DNA of 64,000 nucleotides, from contig JADJDT010000008.1 of assembly GCA_016702545.1 (NCBI GenBank), positions 248,001 through 312,000 of the forward strand, written 5' to 3'. A program made the position numbers and the translations under genes. Below, in pieces: positions 39,274 to 48,568 of the stretch. Every line of letters starts with the position of its first letter. Position 1 is the first letter of the stretch. The notes below the pieces were generated by a model that worked only from the letters and a program-made list of their open reading frames with translations, was not told where the DNA came from and did not search any database. Source of the DNA: Pseudomonadota bacterium (lineage in GTDB: Bacteria; Myxococcota_A; Polyangia; GCA-2747355).

Positions 39274-41508
39274 TTATCCTTGGCGCGAGGGTCGACGACG
39301 GCGCCGCCTCAGCCGCAGCACCAACGCCGGCCCCAAGAGCCAGAGCAGCGGGAGCCTCGCCGCGGGGGCGTGGTTGGCTGCGTTGAGCTGGCAGGCGACC
39401 CCCTCGATCACCGCGCCACTCTCCGCCGAGGAGCCGGTGCCCAGGGTCGCCGGGGCGCCGCCGATTGCGGCGCCGCTGCCCGCATCGTCGAAGCTCACCG
39501 TCTGGGGCGCGGAGACGTTACCCGCCTCGTCGCGAGCGATCACCGTCAGCTGATAGGGCCCCGTGGACGGCATCTCCTCGTCCAGCGCGGTCAACCCCGG
39601 CGTGTAGGGCCGATCGACCACCGCCGCGCCATCGCGCTCGACCTGCGCCGACAGCTCGATCTTGGCCGCCTTGGTCACGTTGTCGCGGACCACGAAGCGC
39701 GCCTTGAGGCGGCCAGCGCTGATCACCGGCGTGCCGTCGATCGCGACGATCGGCGCGACGCTGTCGATCAAGATGTTGGCCTTGACCGGCTTGGCGTCGG
39801 GGTTGTTGTGCAGGTCGATCGCGCGGGCCTCGAAGACGTGGTTCCCGTCGCTCAGCGTGGGAGCGCCCTCGCCGGTGGTCTTGAGCACGCGATCGTACTG
39901 CGGCGCGGTGGGGAGCCAGGCCCCGCCATCGATGCGCCACTGGAAGCGGAGCAACGGGGCTGGCACCAGGTCGTCCTTCCCGATCGCGACCAGCCGCAAC
40001 GACTCCGGGCGCGCCGCGACGGGTGGGTCGCTGGCCCAGCTGGTCTGGGGACCGCTGATGTCGCTGGCCGGTTTGGCGAAGGCGCGCAGGTAGAGCAGGA
40101 TGTGCTGCTCGGTGGTGAGGGCGTGATCGACGTAGAGGTAGAGGCCGCTGAAGGCGCTGTCGGGCTCGTTCAGCGCCTCGAGCGGGAAGGCCAAGCGCTC
40201 ATCGTACTGCGCCCGGACGGTGGTCAGCAGGCCATTGAGAATGTCCTTGAGCCGATCGGCGGGCAAGGGTGCGTTGATGGCCGCCACCAGGTCGGTGAAG
40301 CCGAACTCGGTCAGCTCGAGCGACTCGATGTCGAGCACGGCCGTGCGCGTGTCTTGATTCAGCACCACGCGGGCGCTGCCCTCGAGGGCCGCGATCGCGG
40401 TCGCCGCCTTCGCGCCGCTGCCGAAGGTGAGCTGCAGCTGAGGCACGGCCAGGTGCAGCCGGGCGCCGTCGCCGGGCACGGGCGTGACCGTCGGGGGGCG
40501 CAGCGCCGTGATCTGGGCGCCGCCGAGCACGGCCACCGAGGACGCGCCCCCCAACGAACCCAAGCAACCGGCGCCGCCGCGCCAGATCTCGTGCAGCGTG
40601 CGGTTGAGCAGATCGGTGCTGAGGGCCACGGCCAGCTCCTCGCCCCGCCAGTCGAAGGCGGGCGGGGCGACCGCGGCGGCGACCGGTGCTGGGATGGCGG
40701 GCAGGGTGCAGGTCGGAGTGCTGGTGGGCTGGACCGCCACGTCGAGGCCGGCGGTCAGGCCCTCGGGGCTGATGGTGAGGGCCGAGGGCGTCACGGCCAG
40801 AGTGAAGTCACCGACCGAGGTGCTGTGGTGCGAGGTGTAGACGTCGACTCCCGCCAGGGTGGCCTCGAGCTTCGGGACGACCTTCTGGCGCACCGCCTCC
40901 TCGATGCGCTCGGCGAGCTTCTCGAGGCCGCGATCCTTGAAGTAGCTGCCGGCCATGTTGACCAGCCAGGCCTCGAGCGTGTTGCACCCCTTGGGCACGA
41001 CCCGCAGCTCGCTGGCAGGCACGTCCGCCCGCACCACGGCCTTGCCCAGCTTCGCCCGGCCGTTCTCGATCTGCGTCGCGAGCTCGACGATCACATGGGC
41101 GCCCAACGTTACTCCCACGCCGCAACTCATCGAGCCGGGCAAGCAGGGCACCGGGTGCTCGACCGTGAAGTCGGCCTCGCCCTCAAGCTGGCTGAGCAGC
41201 TCGATGCGCAGCAGGCCCTCGCGGGGGCTCAACGACAGGCTGGTCTTGCCCAGGCGGAGGGTTCCGCGCTTGATCTCGATCTCCGTGTCACCGGTTCGGC
41301 AGGTCTGGGCGATCTGGGTCGACGAGTCGATCGGTAGCGAGCTGGGGATCAGCTGCGTCAGCTCGCGCTCGAGGAAGCGGAAGCCATCCACCGAGAGCGC
41401 AGCGGTGACGTCGGCGGCCAGCGCCCGCGTCGTCACGCCGAGCACCGAGGCGGCGAGCACGGCGATCAGGGCGTGGCGGCGACTGCAAGCCCGCATCGGA
41501 TGCACCAT
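39274..41508 (-). CDS. Secreted protein with MYXO-CTERM-like tail
   Basis: 744 residues from the ATG at 41508 (a second ATG at 41496 is possible). A signal peptide ends at ALAADVTA. The N-terminal two thirds are beta-rich (VTAALSVDGFRFLERELTQL) and may resemble lipid-binding folds; several Cys. The last 40 residues have a Cys (VACQLNAAN), a hydrophobic helix (PLLWLLGPALVL) and an Arg cluster, like the MYXO-CTERM sorting signal that anchors proteins at the surface. An Ig-like region (DLHNNPDAKPVKANILIDSV) precedes it. Function unknown. Convergent with mglA. Confidence 0.75.
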   Translation of the reverse strand: MVHPMRACSRRHALIAVLAASVLGVTTRALAADVTAALSVDGFRFLERELTQLIPSSLPIDSSTQIAQTCRTGDTEIEIKRGTLRLGKTSLSLSPREGLLRIELLSQLEGEADFTVEHPVPCLPGSMSCGVGVTLGAHVIVELATQIENGRAKLGKAVVRADVPASELRVVPKGCNTLEAWLVNMAGSYFKDRGLEKLAERIEEAVRQKVVPKLEATLAGVDVYTSHHSTSVGDFTLAVTPSALTISPEGLTAGLDVAVQPTSTPTCTLPAIPAPVAAAVAPPAFDWRGEELAVALSTDLLNRTLHEIWRGGAGCLGSLGGASSVAVLGGAQITALRPPTVTPVPGDGARLHLAVPQLQLTFGSGAKAATAIAALEGSARVVLNQDTRTAVLDIESLELTEFGFTDLVAAINAPLPADRLKDILNGLLTTVRAQYDERLAFPLEALNEPDSAFSGLYLYVDHALTTEQHILLYLRAFAKPASDISGPQTSWASDPPVAARPESLRLVAIGKDDLVPAPLLRFQWRIDGGAWLPTAPQYDRVLKTTGEGAPTLSDGNHVFEARAIDLHNNPDAKPVKANILIDSVAPIVAIDGTPVISAGRLKARFVVRDNVTKAAKIELSAQVERDGAAVVDRPYTPGLTALDEEMPSTGPYQLTVIARDEAGNVSAPQTVSFDDAGSGAAIGGAPATLGTGSSAESGAVIEGVACQLNAANHAPAARLPLLWLLGPALVLRLRRRRRRPSRQG

Positions 41509-41779
41509 GGCCCCCGTGGATGGGGCCGCTCGGGGAACAACTGAGCAAGGCCTAGCAAGTCGTATGCCCCCCGGCCTAGCGCCGGCGGTCGGTCCGGAAA
41601 GACCCGATAGCACGAGGATCTCGCCCGAACCGGCAGCGCGAGCGGACCGCGCCGGCTGCGGCCGGGGGCGCCCTCGCCTGCCACTTGGGGTCGCGCGACC
41701 CTAGCGGCAGCCCCAGGGGGCCCTGCGGGGCGCGGCGTTAGATCGGCACGGGAGGCCGGTCACGAAGGAGGAAACGAAG

Positions 41780-41853
41780 GGTGGGCGATGGGACTCGAAC
41801 CCACGGCCGCTGGGACCACAACCCAGTGCTCTACCAATTGAGCTACGCCCACC
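41780..41853 (-). tRNA. tRNA-His (GTG)
   Basis: Minus-strand cloverleaf with acceptor GTGGGCG and matching CGCCCAC; anticodon loop TTGTGGT gives GTG. An extra G at the 5' end (position -1), the tRNA-His identity base, is visible. CCA not encoded. Confidence 0.95.
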
Positions 41854-41923
41854 ACGAGCCGCGCTGCTTCAGCCGCGGCCTACGATCCGCCTGCCAGGCC
41901 ATCGGCTCCGCCCGGCCCCCAAT

Positions 41924-41967
41924 CGTCCACGCGTCGTCCACGCGGCGTCCACGCGTCGTCCACGCGG
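41924..41967. repeat. Four perfect 11-bp tandem units between two tRNA genes
   Basis: CGTCCACGCGT and CGTCCACGCGG alternate, twice each, i.e. two copies of a 22-bp unit. They lie between tRNA-His and tRNA-Arg. No gene. Confidence 0.85.
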
Positions 41968-41984
41968 GACGATCGGTCACTCGA

Positions 41985-42058
41985 TACGCCTGGCAGGACT
42001 CGAACCTGCGACCACCGGCTTAGAAGGCCGATGCTCTATCCAGCTGAGCTACAGGCGC
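41985..42058 (-). tRNA. tRNA-Arg (TCT)
   Basis: Minus strand, acceptor GCGCCTG with CAGGCGT (one G-U pair); anticodon loop CTTCTAA gives TCT, reading AGA/AGG. D-arm and T-arm normal. CCA not encoded. Confidence 0.94.
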
Positions 42059-42140
42059 ACGAAACAGCCCGGTCAGGCGCCCACGGTCCCGCTCAAACCG
42101 GGCACGGAGTATGACCGTCGCGGCGCGCGAGCGTCAAGTC

Positions 42141-42185
42141 CCGGTCATGAAAAGCCCGGTCATGCCAGTTCCGGTCATGGGGGGC
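42141..42185. repeat. Three CCGGTCATG units with 15-bp spacing
   Basis: CCGGTCATG occurs at 42141, 42156 and 42171, exactly 15 bases apart, between tRNA-Arg and tRNA-Pro. Possibly a decayed tandem repeat. Confidence 0.7.
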
Positions 42186-42216
42186 GCGCGGGCGACGTCC
42201 GCGCCGGTGCGTTTCA

Positions 42217-42293
<77 letters not shown>

Positions 42294-42304
42294 GTTGGGC
42301 GGCC

Positions 42305-42332
42305 ATTATGCCAGCATGCGTCGCCACCGCAA
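42305..42332 (-). promoter_or_regulatory. Promoter for the tRNA-Pro-Arg-His cluster
   Basis: On the minus strand, TTGCGG (42332-42327), 16-base spacer, CATAAT (42310-42305), eleven bases before tRNA-Pro. A good match where a promoter is required. Confidence 0.65.
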
Positions 42333-42378
42333 GCTGAGAACCTGCGAAGCCGCGCCCGCTCGTACGACCGCCGGCGAG

Positions 42379-42463
42379 GCCTGCTTCAGACGCAGGCCTG
42401 CTTCAGACGCAGCCCTGCTTCAGACGCAGCCCTGCTTCAGACGCAGGCCTGCTTCAGACGCAG
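42379..42463. repeat. Five 17-bp tandem repeats at the end of rdgB
   Basis: Five head-to-tail copies of (G/C)CCTGCTTCAGACGCAG; only the first base varies. Each unit can form a CTGC/GCAG hairpin. The rdgB stop (42454-42456) falls inside the last unit. No spacers, so not CRISPR. Confidence 0.9.
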
Positions 42464-43059
42464 CATTGTCGCAGCAGCTCGGCCATCGCGTACATCGCCT
42501 GCCCACGATGGCTGTGGCGGTGTTTCTCGCTGCCGCTGACCTCGGCGAAGGTCCGATCGAGCGCGGGGACGAAGAAGACAGGATCGTAACCGAAGCCCTG
42601 GTGGCCGCGCGGGGCCCGGAGGATCGTGCCTTCGCAGCAACCCTCGCGCAGCTCGGCGAGGTCGGGTCGCTCGGGCGTGACCAGCGCGATCACGCAGCGG
42701 AAGCGCGCGCTCCGCTGTGCGTCGGGCACGGCCGAGAGCTCTTGTAGCAGCTTGGCGACCCGCTCGGCGTCGGTCGCATCGCTCCCGGCGTAACGGGCGG
42801 AGCGGACGCCTGGGCGGCCATCGAGCGCGTCGACCTCGAGGCCGCTATCGTCCGCCAGCGCTGCCAGGCCGGTGGCGTGCAGTGCCGCCAGGGCCTTCGA
42901 TTGGGCGTTCTCGGCGAAGGTGTCACCGGTCTCAGGCAGCTCGGCGGGTGCGTTGGGGAAGTCGTCGAGGCTGAGCAGCTCAAGGGCCGGCAGCCCCGCC
43001 AGGAGCTCGCGCAGCTCGCGCAGCTTGCCCGCATTGCGGGTGGCGAAGACGATTCGCAT
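42454..43059 (-). CDS. rdgB: RdgB/HAM1 nucleotide pyrophosphatase
   Basis: Cleans up dITP, XTP and other non-canonical nucleotides. 201 residues from the ATG at 43059. Motifs: FATRNAGKLRELRELL, FAENAQSKA, ADDSGLEVDALDGRPGVRSA, GFGYDPVFFVP, SEKHRHSHRGQA. The ATG shares a base with the rph stop, so the two are coupled, as often seen. The final residues and stop are written by a tandem-repeat unit. Confidence 0.96.
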   Translation of the reverse strand: MRIVFATRNAGKLRELRELLAGLPALELLSLDDFPNAPAELPETGDTFAENAQSKALAALHATGLAALADDSGLEVDALDGRPGVRSARYAGSDATDAERVAKLLQELSAVPDAQRSARFRCVIALVTPERPDLAELREGCCEGTILRAPRGHQGFGYDPVFFVPALDRTFAEVSGSEKHRHSHRGQAMYAMAELLRQCCV

Positions 43060-43838
43060 CAGCGCGCGCTCCCGGTGGGCGGCGCGGGTGGTGCCGCTGC
43101 AGCGCCTTCCGTGGCCGCGGCCGGCAAGCCGCTGAGGTGCCCGTCGAGCACGCGTTGCTGCAGGGTGCAGAGCTGGCGGACACCGGTCCAGGCGAGGTCG
43201 CACAGGCGGTCGAGCTGTGGGCGGGAGAAGGGCGCGCTCTCGGCCGTGCCTTGCAGCTCGATCAGCTCACCGTCCGCTGTCATCACGCAGTTGAGATCGA
43301 CCAGTGCGCGGTGATCTTCTTGGTAGGGCAGGTCGAGCACGGCCTCCCCGTCCACGACCCCGACGCTGACCGCGGCGACCTGCCGCCGCAGCGGGCTCCT
43401 CGTCAGGCCTGCCCGCTGCTGCAACGCCCGCACCGCGAGCGCTACCGCGACATAGCCGGCGGTGACCGAGGCGACGCGCGTCCCGCCGTCGGCCCGCAGC
43501 ACATCGCAGTCGACGGTGAGGGTGTGCGCGCCGAGCGCGTCGACATCGATCGCCATCCGCAGGGCGCGTCCGATCAACCGCTGAATCTCAGCCTCACGAC
43601 CGCCGCTGCGGCGGGCCTTGCGGGGTCGGGTGGCGCCCGGGAGCATGTTGTACTCCGCCGTGAGCCAGCCACCACCGCTGGCCGCGCGGAAGGGCGGCAC
43701 GCCCGGCTGGACCGAGGCGGCGCAGAGCACCGCGGTGCCCCCCCATTCGATCAGCACCGAGCCGTCGGCGGCGGGCTGGGTGCCCAGCGTCAGGCGCACG
43801 GGGCGCAGCTCGTCGATACCTCGGCCGTCGGCACGCAT
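43059..43838 (-). CDS. rph: Ribonuclease PH
   Basis: 259 residues from the ATG at 43838 (MRADGRGIDELRPVRLTLG, the family's normal start); an upstream TTG (43874) would add twelve residues. Phosphorolytic trimming of tRNA 3' ends. GGGWLTAEYNMLPGAT, RRSGGREAEIQRLIGRALR, DCDVLRADGGTRVASVT are the RNase PH signatures. Coupled to rdgB. Confidence 0.95.
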   Translation of the reverse strand: MRADGRGIDELRPVRLTLGTQPAADGSVLIEWGGTAVLCAASVQPGVPPFRAASGGGWLTAEYNMLPGATRPRKARRSGGREAEIQRLIGRALRMAIDVDALGAHTLTVDCDVLRADGGTRVASVTAGYVAVALAVRALQQRAGLTRSPLRRQVAAVSVGVVDGEAVLDLPYQEDHRALVDLNCVMTADGELIELQGTAESAPFSRPQLDRLCDLAWTGVRQLCTLQQRVLDGHLSGLPAAATEGAAAAPPAPPTGSAR

Positions 43839-43898
43839 GCGCGGGATGGTGCCGGCGGTGGCAGGGCTTGTCAAACGCGGAAGAACGACCTGGAAGCC

Positions 43899-44780
43899 TC
43901 AACCTGGCCGATGGCGTGCCTGGGCCGGCGTCGGGGTCGAGGTCGGGGAGAGTGGGGTGGGCGCGGGTCGTGGGGTGGGCGCGGGTCGTGGGGTGGGCGC
44001 GGGTCGTGGGGTGGGGGAGACGAGGCGGGCGCCGCCGAGATGGGTCGCAAGCGCGGAGGCGAGCGCCTCGGCCAGGGCCTGCCGCGTGGTGGGGCGGCCG
44101 AGCTCGGGCCCCTCGAGCGGGTGGTCGAGAAAGCCGAGCTCGACCAGCACGCCGGGCATCCGCAGCCCGAGCAGCACATCGAAGGACGCCGGTCGCACGC
44201 CACGGTCCTGGGCCGCCGGGCGCGCCCGAGCCAGGGCGTGGCGCAGGGTCTGCGCGAGCTGCCAGGCGTCCGTGCGCTGGGCGCGCTGGCCGAGGTCGTG
44301 GAGAATCGCCGCGACCTCACCGCCTGCCGCTCCTGCGCCGGGAGCGTTGCTCACGGCGTCGTGCTCGCGCGCCGCCATCAGCGCGGCCTCGCGGTCGGAG
44401 GCCTCGGCGCTCACGACGTAGCACTCGAAGCCGCTCTCCGAGCGGGTCGGGCTGGCGTTGAAGTGCAGGCTGACGAAGGCTGCCGCGCGCGCCCGATTGG
44501 CCAGGCGCACGCGCTGCTCGAGCGTCAGGTACTCGTCGCGCTGGCGGGTCAGCAGCACCCGTGCGGCGGGCAGACGCCGGCGCAGCGCCTGGGCTGTGGC
44601 CAGCGCCAACTCGAGCGCCAGACCCTTCTCGTGGCGTCCGAGCGCCGGAGCGAAGGCCCCGAGGTTGCTGCCGCCGTGGCCTGCGTCGATCACGATCACC
44701 GGGGCCGCGACCACCGAGCCCTCGCACAGCAGCAACAGCGCGGCCGCTGCCGCCCACGTCCGGGCTATCACCCCTCGCAT
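43899..44780 (-). CDS. N-acetylmuramoyl-L-alanine amidase, exported
   Basis: 293 residues from the ATG at 44780 after a signal peptide (VIARTWAAAAALLLLCEGSVVA). Zinc motifs of Amidase_3: DAGHGGSNLGA (His), FVSLHFNAS, and LVELGFLDHP (Glu). It cuts the peptide side chain off murein in the periplasm. The C-terminus is a Pro-rich tail of three PAPTPR units encoded by perfect 18-bp tandem repeats (about 43954-44010). Divergent from the membrane protein gene. A duplicated CCCTCGCATCGGTGC flanks the start codon. Confidence 0.92.
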   Translation of the reverse strand: MRGVIARTWAAAAALLLLCEGSVVAAPVIVIDAGHGGSNLGAFAPALGRHEKGLALELALATAQALRRRLPAARVLLTRQRDEYLTLEQRVRLANRARAAAFVSLHFNASPTRSESGFECYVVSAEASDREAALMAAREHDAVSNAPGAGAAGGEVAAILHDLGQRAQRTDAWQLAQTLRHALARARPAAQDRGVRPASFDVLLGLRMPGVLVELGFLDHPLEGPELGRPTTRQALAEALASALATHLGGARLVSPTPRPAPTPRPAPTPRPAPTPLSPTSTPTPAQARHRPG

Positions 44781-44945
44781 CGGTGCTAAACTACCCTCGC
44801 ATCGGTGCCAAATTAGCAGTCGCTCGCGGAGGCGTCGAGCAGCGCCAGAACCCGCTGGCACTGCTCGCGCCCCCGGGTGCCTGCTCGCGCCCTCCCCCAG
44901 GTGCCTGCCCCACACGAGGCTGGTCTGCGCTAGTATGCCGCCCGC

Positions 44946-46016
44946 ATGTCTACCGACCCCCGACCACGGCAACCGCAGGGGCTCTCATTGGTCGCCGTGC
45001 TGGCCCTCGGCGCCCTGGGCGAGCTGGTGCTGCGCCGGGTCGCGCTGCACCGGTTGGTGCTGCTCCGCAGCGACCCCCTGGCCGATCTTGGTGGCGGGTC
45101 TCTCTCGACCGTGGTTGCCGCGCTGGACTGGCTTGGTCTGCTGCTCGGGTACTTCACCGCCACGCTGGCGCTGATCGTCGCCGCGGCGGGCCTCTGGTCC
45201 GTGGTCTGTGGCCGCCGCGGCCATTCCCGCGTCGTACGACTCGCGGTCGCGCTGGCGGCCGGGGTGCTGCTGCCGCTGGTGGCGGCGGGTCTCGTCGGGC
45301 CCTTGCACGGGAGGCTGCCGCTGCTGCTGGCCCCCGCGGCCGCGCTGACCCTGCTCGGGCTGCTCAGCGGCGGCTTGGCCGATACGCGGATCGCCTGGCG
45401 CCAGCGCTTGGGACTGGCCATCGTCGCCGCACCCGCGTGCCTGCAGGCCGGTCTGGCCGCGGTCGAGCCCTGGGCGGCGCTGCGACCGTGGGTCGGTGGG
45501 GTCGCGGCCGCGGTCGCGAGGCTGCCGGGAGGGCTGGCCACGACGCTGGCGGTGGCGCAGGCCCTGGCGGTGCTGCCGCTCTTCGCGTGGCGGCCCGGGC
45601 GCGGACGCGGGCTGTCGCCGGGCGCGGGGATGCTCGCGCTGGTGCCGGCGCTGACTCTGACGGTGCTCTTGTTCCATCGCTTTGGGCTGGTGGCCCAAGC
45701 GGCCTACGAGGGGCTGGGCATCGTGCTACCGCTCGGCGAGACGCAGAACACCCGGCTGCTCACGCTCTACGCGCTGGCCGGTTGGGGATCGCTGGCCGGC
45801 TTCACGTCCTTGCTGCGCGAAGGGCCTCTCGGGCGCGGAATGGCGGCCGGGCTGGTGCTCGTGCTCGCAGCCGGCGCGCGCTGGGTCGGGCCCCTTCCTG
45901 TCCTGTTGGCGATCGTCGGGTTGCTCCAGCTCGCGGCGTGTGCCCCAGGGCGCAGCGGCGCAGCCCAGGATCGAGCGGCGCGGCCCAGCGGGGAGCTCAC
46001 GCCTCCTCGCACCTGA
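44946..46016 (+). CDS. Integral membrane protein of unknown function
   Basis: 356 residues, about nine to ten hydrophobic segments (for example LVAVLALGALGELVL, FTATLALIVAAAGLW). Arg-rich loops; no catalytic motif. The start is the ATG at 44946. Its stop overlaps the convergent zinc-ribbon gene by 20 bases. I do not recognise it. Confidence 0.7.
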   Translation: MSTDPRPRQPQGLSLVAVLALGALGELVLRRVALHRLVLLRSDPLADLGGGSLSTVVAALDWLGLLLGYFTATLALIVAAAGLWSVVCGRRGHSRVVRLAVALAAGVLLPLVAAGLVGPLHGRLPLLLAPAAALTLLGLLSGGLADTRIAWRQRLGLAIVAAPACLQAGLAAVEPWAALRPWVGGVAAAVARLPGGLATTLAVAQALAVLPLFAWRPGRGRGLSPGAGMLALVPALTLTVLLFHRFGLVAQAAYEGLGIVLPLGETQNTRLLTLYALAGWGSLAGFTSLLREGPLGRGMAAGLVLVLAAGARWVGPLPVLLAIVGLLQLAACAPGRSGAAQDRAARPSGELTPPRT

Positions 46017-48433
46017 GTGCGCACCCGGGGGGCGCCACCCTCCTAGGGCGCGCCCGTCGGGCTATCGGCGGTGCCGCCGGCGGGCGCTTCGGGGGGTCGC
46101 GGTGGTCGCTTTCCGCCGGGGGCGTGGTTGGTGCGGGCGCCGGGTCGGTCGAGCTCGGGTTGGGTGGGGCCGACCCGGGCGCGGTCGGGGAGAGGTCCTC
46201 GCCCAGCTCCTTCGCGTTCTGCTGGGCCAGGCGCGCCTTGGCGCCGTCGGGATGCACCCGCAGATAGGCGCGATAGCTATCGAGGGCGCGTGGTTTGTCG
46301 CCCATCGCCTGATAGGTCTCGGCGAGGCCCACCATCGCGTCGCCGTAGCTCGGTCGCAGGCCCAGCGCCTGCGTGAAGCGCTGAATCGCCAGTCCCAGCT
46401 GTTGCAGGTCGAGGGCGCAGTAGCCGAGCCCCGTGATCGCCTCGACGCCGTCCGGGCGGACGCGCAGCGCGCGCTCGTAGGCGCTCAGGGCCTGCATCGT
46501 TCGGCCGTGCTCACTCGCCCGGTCACCGGCGCGCAGCAGGGACTCGTAGCTGCCGCCGGACGCGCGTGCGCCGGTCGCGTCCGAGGGTGTAGGGGCCGCC
46601 GTGCCGGTGCTCGCGCCGGGCGGGGTCGCCCTCGTGTTGCTGTCGCCCGCGGGTGCGTTGCCCTCGGCGAGCGGCGACGGCGTGGCTGCTGCCGTGCCGC
46701 CCACGCCGCTGGCTGGGCCCCCGTCCGGCGCGCCCCCCGGTGCTTCGGCCGACGCGAGCGATTCCGCACCGCCTCCGCGACGTGAGGGGCTCGCCTCGGC
46801 GGCGATTTGCTCGAGCAAGGCGCCCGCCCAGGCATGTCGCGGGTTCAGGGCGCGCACCAGCTCGGCATAGCGCTTGGCGTCGGCGAACCAGCCCGACCGC
46901 AGATCGATCATCGCCAGCGCGACCGCGGCGCGCAGCAAGGGTTGACCGCCGGCGGCTCGACTGCGCGCCAGGGCCGTTTCGAGCAGGCTGACCGCTCGCG
47001 CGATATCGTTGTGCTCCTGCCAATAGAGCCCCTCGACGTAGGCCAGCTCAGGGTCATCGGGCAGCGCTGTTCGCGCGCGCTGGAGCAGCGCGGGCAGGTC
47101 CGGCCGCCCCAGCATCCGATGGAGGTCGGCCTGCGCGCGCGGCAGGTCCACGAGCGGTGGAGTCGTCGCGACCGCGGAACGCAGCTGGACCTCAGCGACC
47201 GCGAGCTGACGCGCGGCGGTGTCGCGCAGCCCGGCGGCCTGCAGCCGCAGGGCGCGGGCCTCGCGGCGGGCCGTGGCCTCGTCCTGACGGGTCTCGTCCT
47301 GACGGGTCTCGTCCTGACGGGGCGCGGCGGCGGCGGGCAGGGGCGCGGGCGACGCTGCGGCGGGCGCCGGCTCGGCGGGGTTCGCGGCGCTCGCGTTGAC
47401 GCTCCGGCTGATCGCGGTGATCCGCTGGCGCGCCTGGCGCTCGAGCAGCTCGGCCTGGTCGCGCAGGTGCTGCGCCCAAATGGCCAACACCTCTGCGCGC
47501 CAGACCCGCGCGGTCGGACGCGGGTCGGCCGCGAACTCTTGGTCGAGCGCGCTCAGGCTCGCTTCGTCGTCCTGCGCCAGCCTTTGCCGCAGCAGCGCGC
47601 GCGCGTCGGCGACGACGTCCTTGCCGCCGAAGATCCGCTGCCAGGTGCCGCGCAGTCGCTCGGATTGTAGCGCCACCGTGATGCCGACCGTGATCAGCAG
47701 CAGGGCCGCGCCGACCAGCACGACGATGCGCCCGAGGTATCGACGCCGCGGGGCACGGGGGTGGTGCTTGACCTCGCCGCCGAGGCCCGGCACCTGTGGC
47801 GTCTGGTGCTCCCAGGCGGCCTGCTCGCCGACGGCCGAGGGCAGCGTGCGTACGGCGCTGTGGCGGGCAAAGGCCGGTTCGTCTCGCAGCGCTGGTACGG
47901 CGCCTAGCGCGCGTGGCCCGCTGGGCTCTGCGAGCAGCGGGGACTGGCGACCCGTCGTGATCGCGCCGGGGGCGCTGAGGCGGCGTGGGCGCGAGGCCTC
48001 GGCCACGCGAAAGATCGGCTCGAGCTCGCTGATGTCGCCCAGGCGCCTCCAGGCCTCGCCCGTGCGCGAAATCTCCGCGTCGCGCGTGATGCGTCCCTCG
48101 CTGACCCACCGTTGCAGGGTTTCGAGCCCGTCGAGCTGCACGACGCCGCTCTGCGTGCGCAGGCGCCAGCTGCGCAGCGCGCCCGACGGGCTCGGCTGTG
48201 CCGCGGGGGCGGAACCCGCGCCCTGCTGGCAGCGGTGTGCCGCGGGCGGCGGCGGCAGCGGCGGCGGTGGGGGGCGGTTGCGCGGGGACACGGCACCGCC
48301 GCGGGTCGTCGGGCGCCGGCGCACGCGGAAAGCTGGCGCCGCACTGACTGCACTGCAGCGCAACCCCATCGGCGCCGACCTTGCTTTCGTCGACGAGGTA
48401 CTGACTGCCGCAATCGGGACAGATGAAGTTCAT
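45997..48433 (-). pseudogene. Zinc-ribbon + GYF-like + TPR membrane protein, interrupted by a one-base frameshift
   Basis: The ATG at 48433 gives MNFICPDCGSQYLVDESKVG with two CxxC pairs (zinc ribbon, MJ0042-like). After GASFPRAPAPDDPR (near 48300) the frame changes. The next frame continues GGAVSPRNRPPPPPLPP, then a GYF-like domain (GVVQLDGLETLQRWVSEGRI, then GEAWRRLGDISELE), a membrane segment (IVVLVGAALLLITVGITVA), a coiled region with RQDET repeats, and TPRs (AYERALRVRPDGVEAITGLG). This order is typical of myxobacterial zinc-ribbon sensors. The reading is one protein of about 812 residues; the break is at a GGG run. Confidence 0.8.
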
Positions 48434-48568
48434 GATGGCGTCTCGATCCTCGGCCGCGCTTGAGTTCGCGCGCACCAGAACACGACTGTCCAGCCTGGGC
48501 AAGGCCGCATTTCGCCGGAGGGCCCGGCCGCGGCCGGGTCGGCCGGGTCGCCGGTGGACGCTTGCTCC

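Noticed and set aside
42379..42463. Possible CRISPR array
   Set aside because: 17-bp units abut with no unique spacers; no cas genes.
43137..44789. 550-codon plus-strand ORF opposite rph and amidase
   Set aside because: Shadow; crosses two real genes and has no domain.
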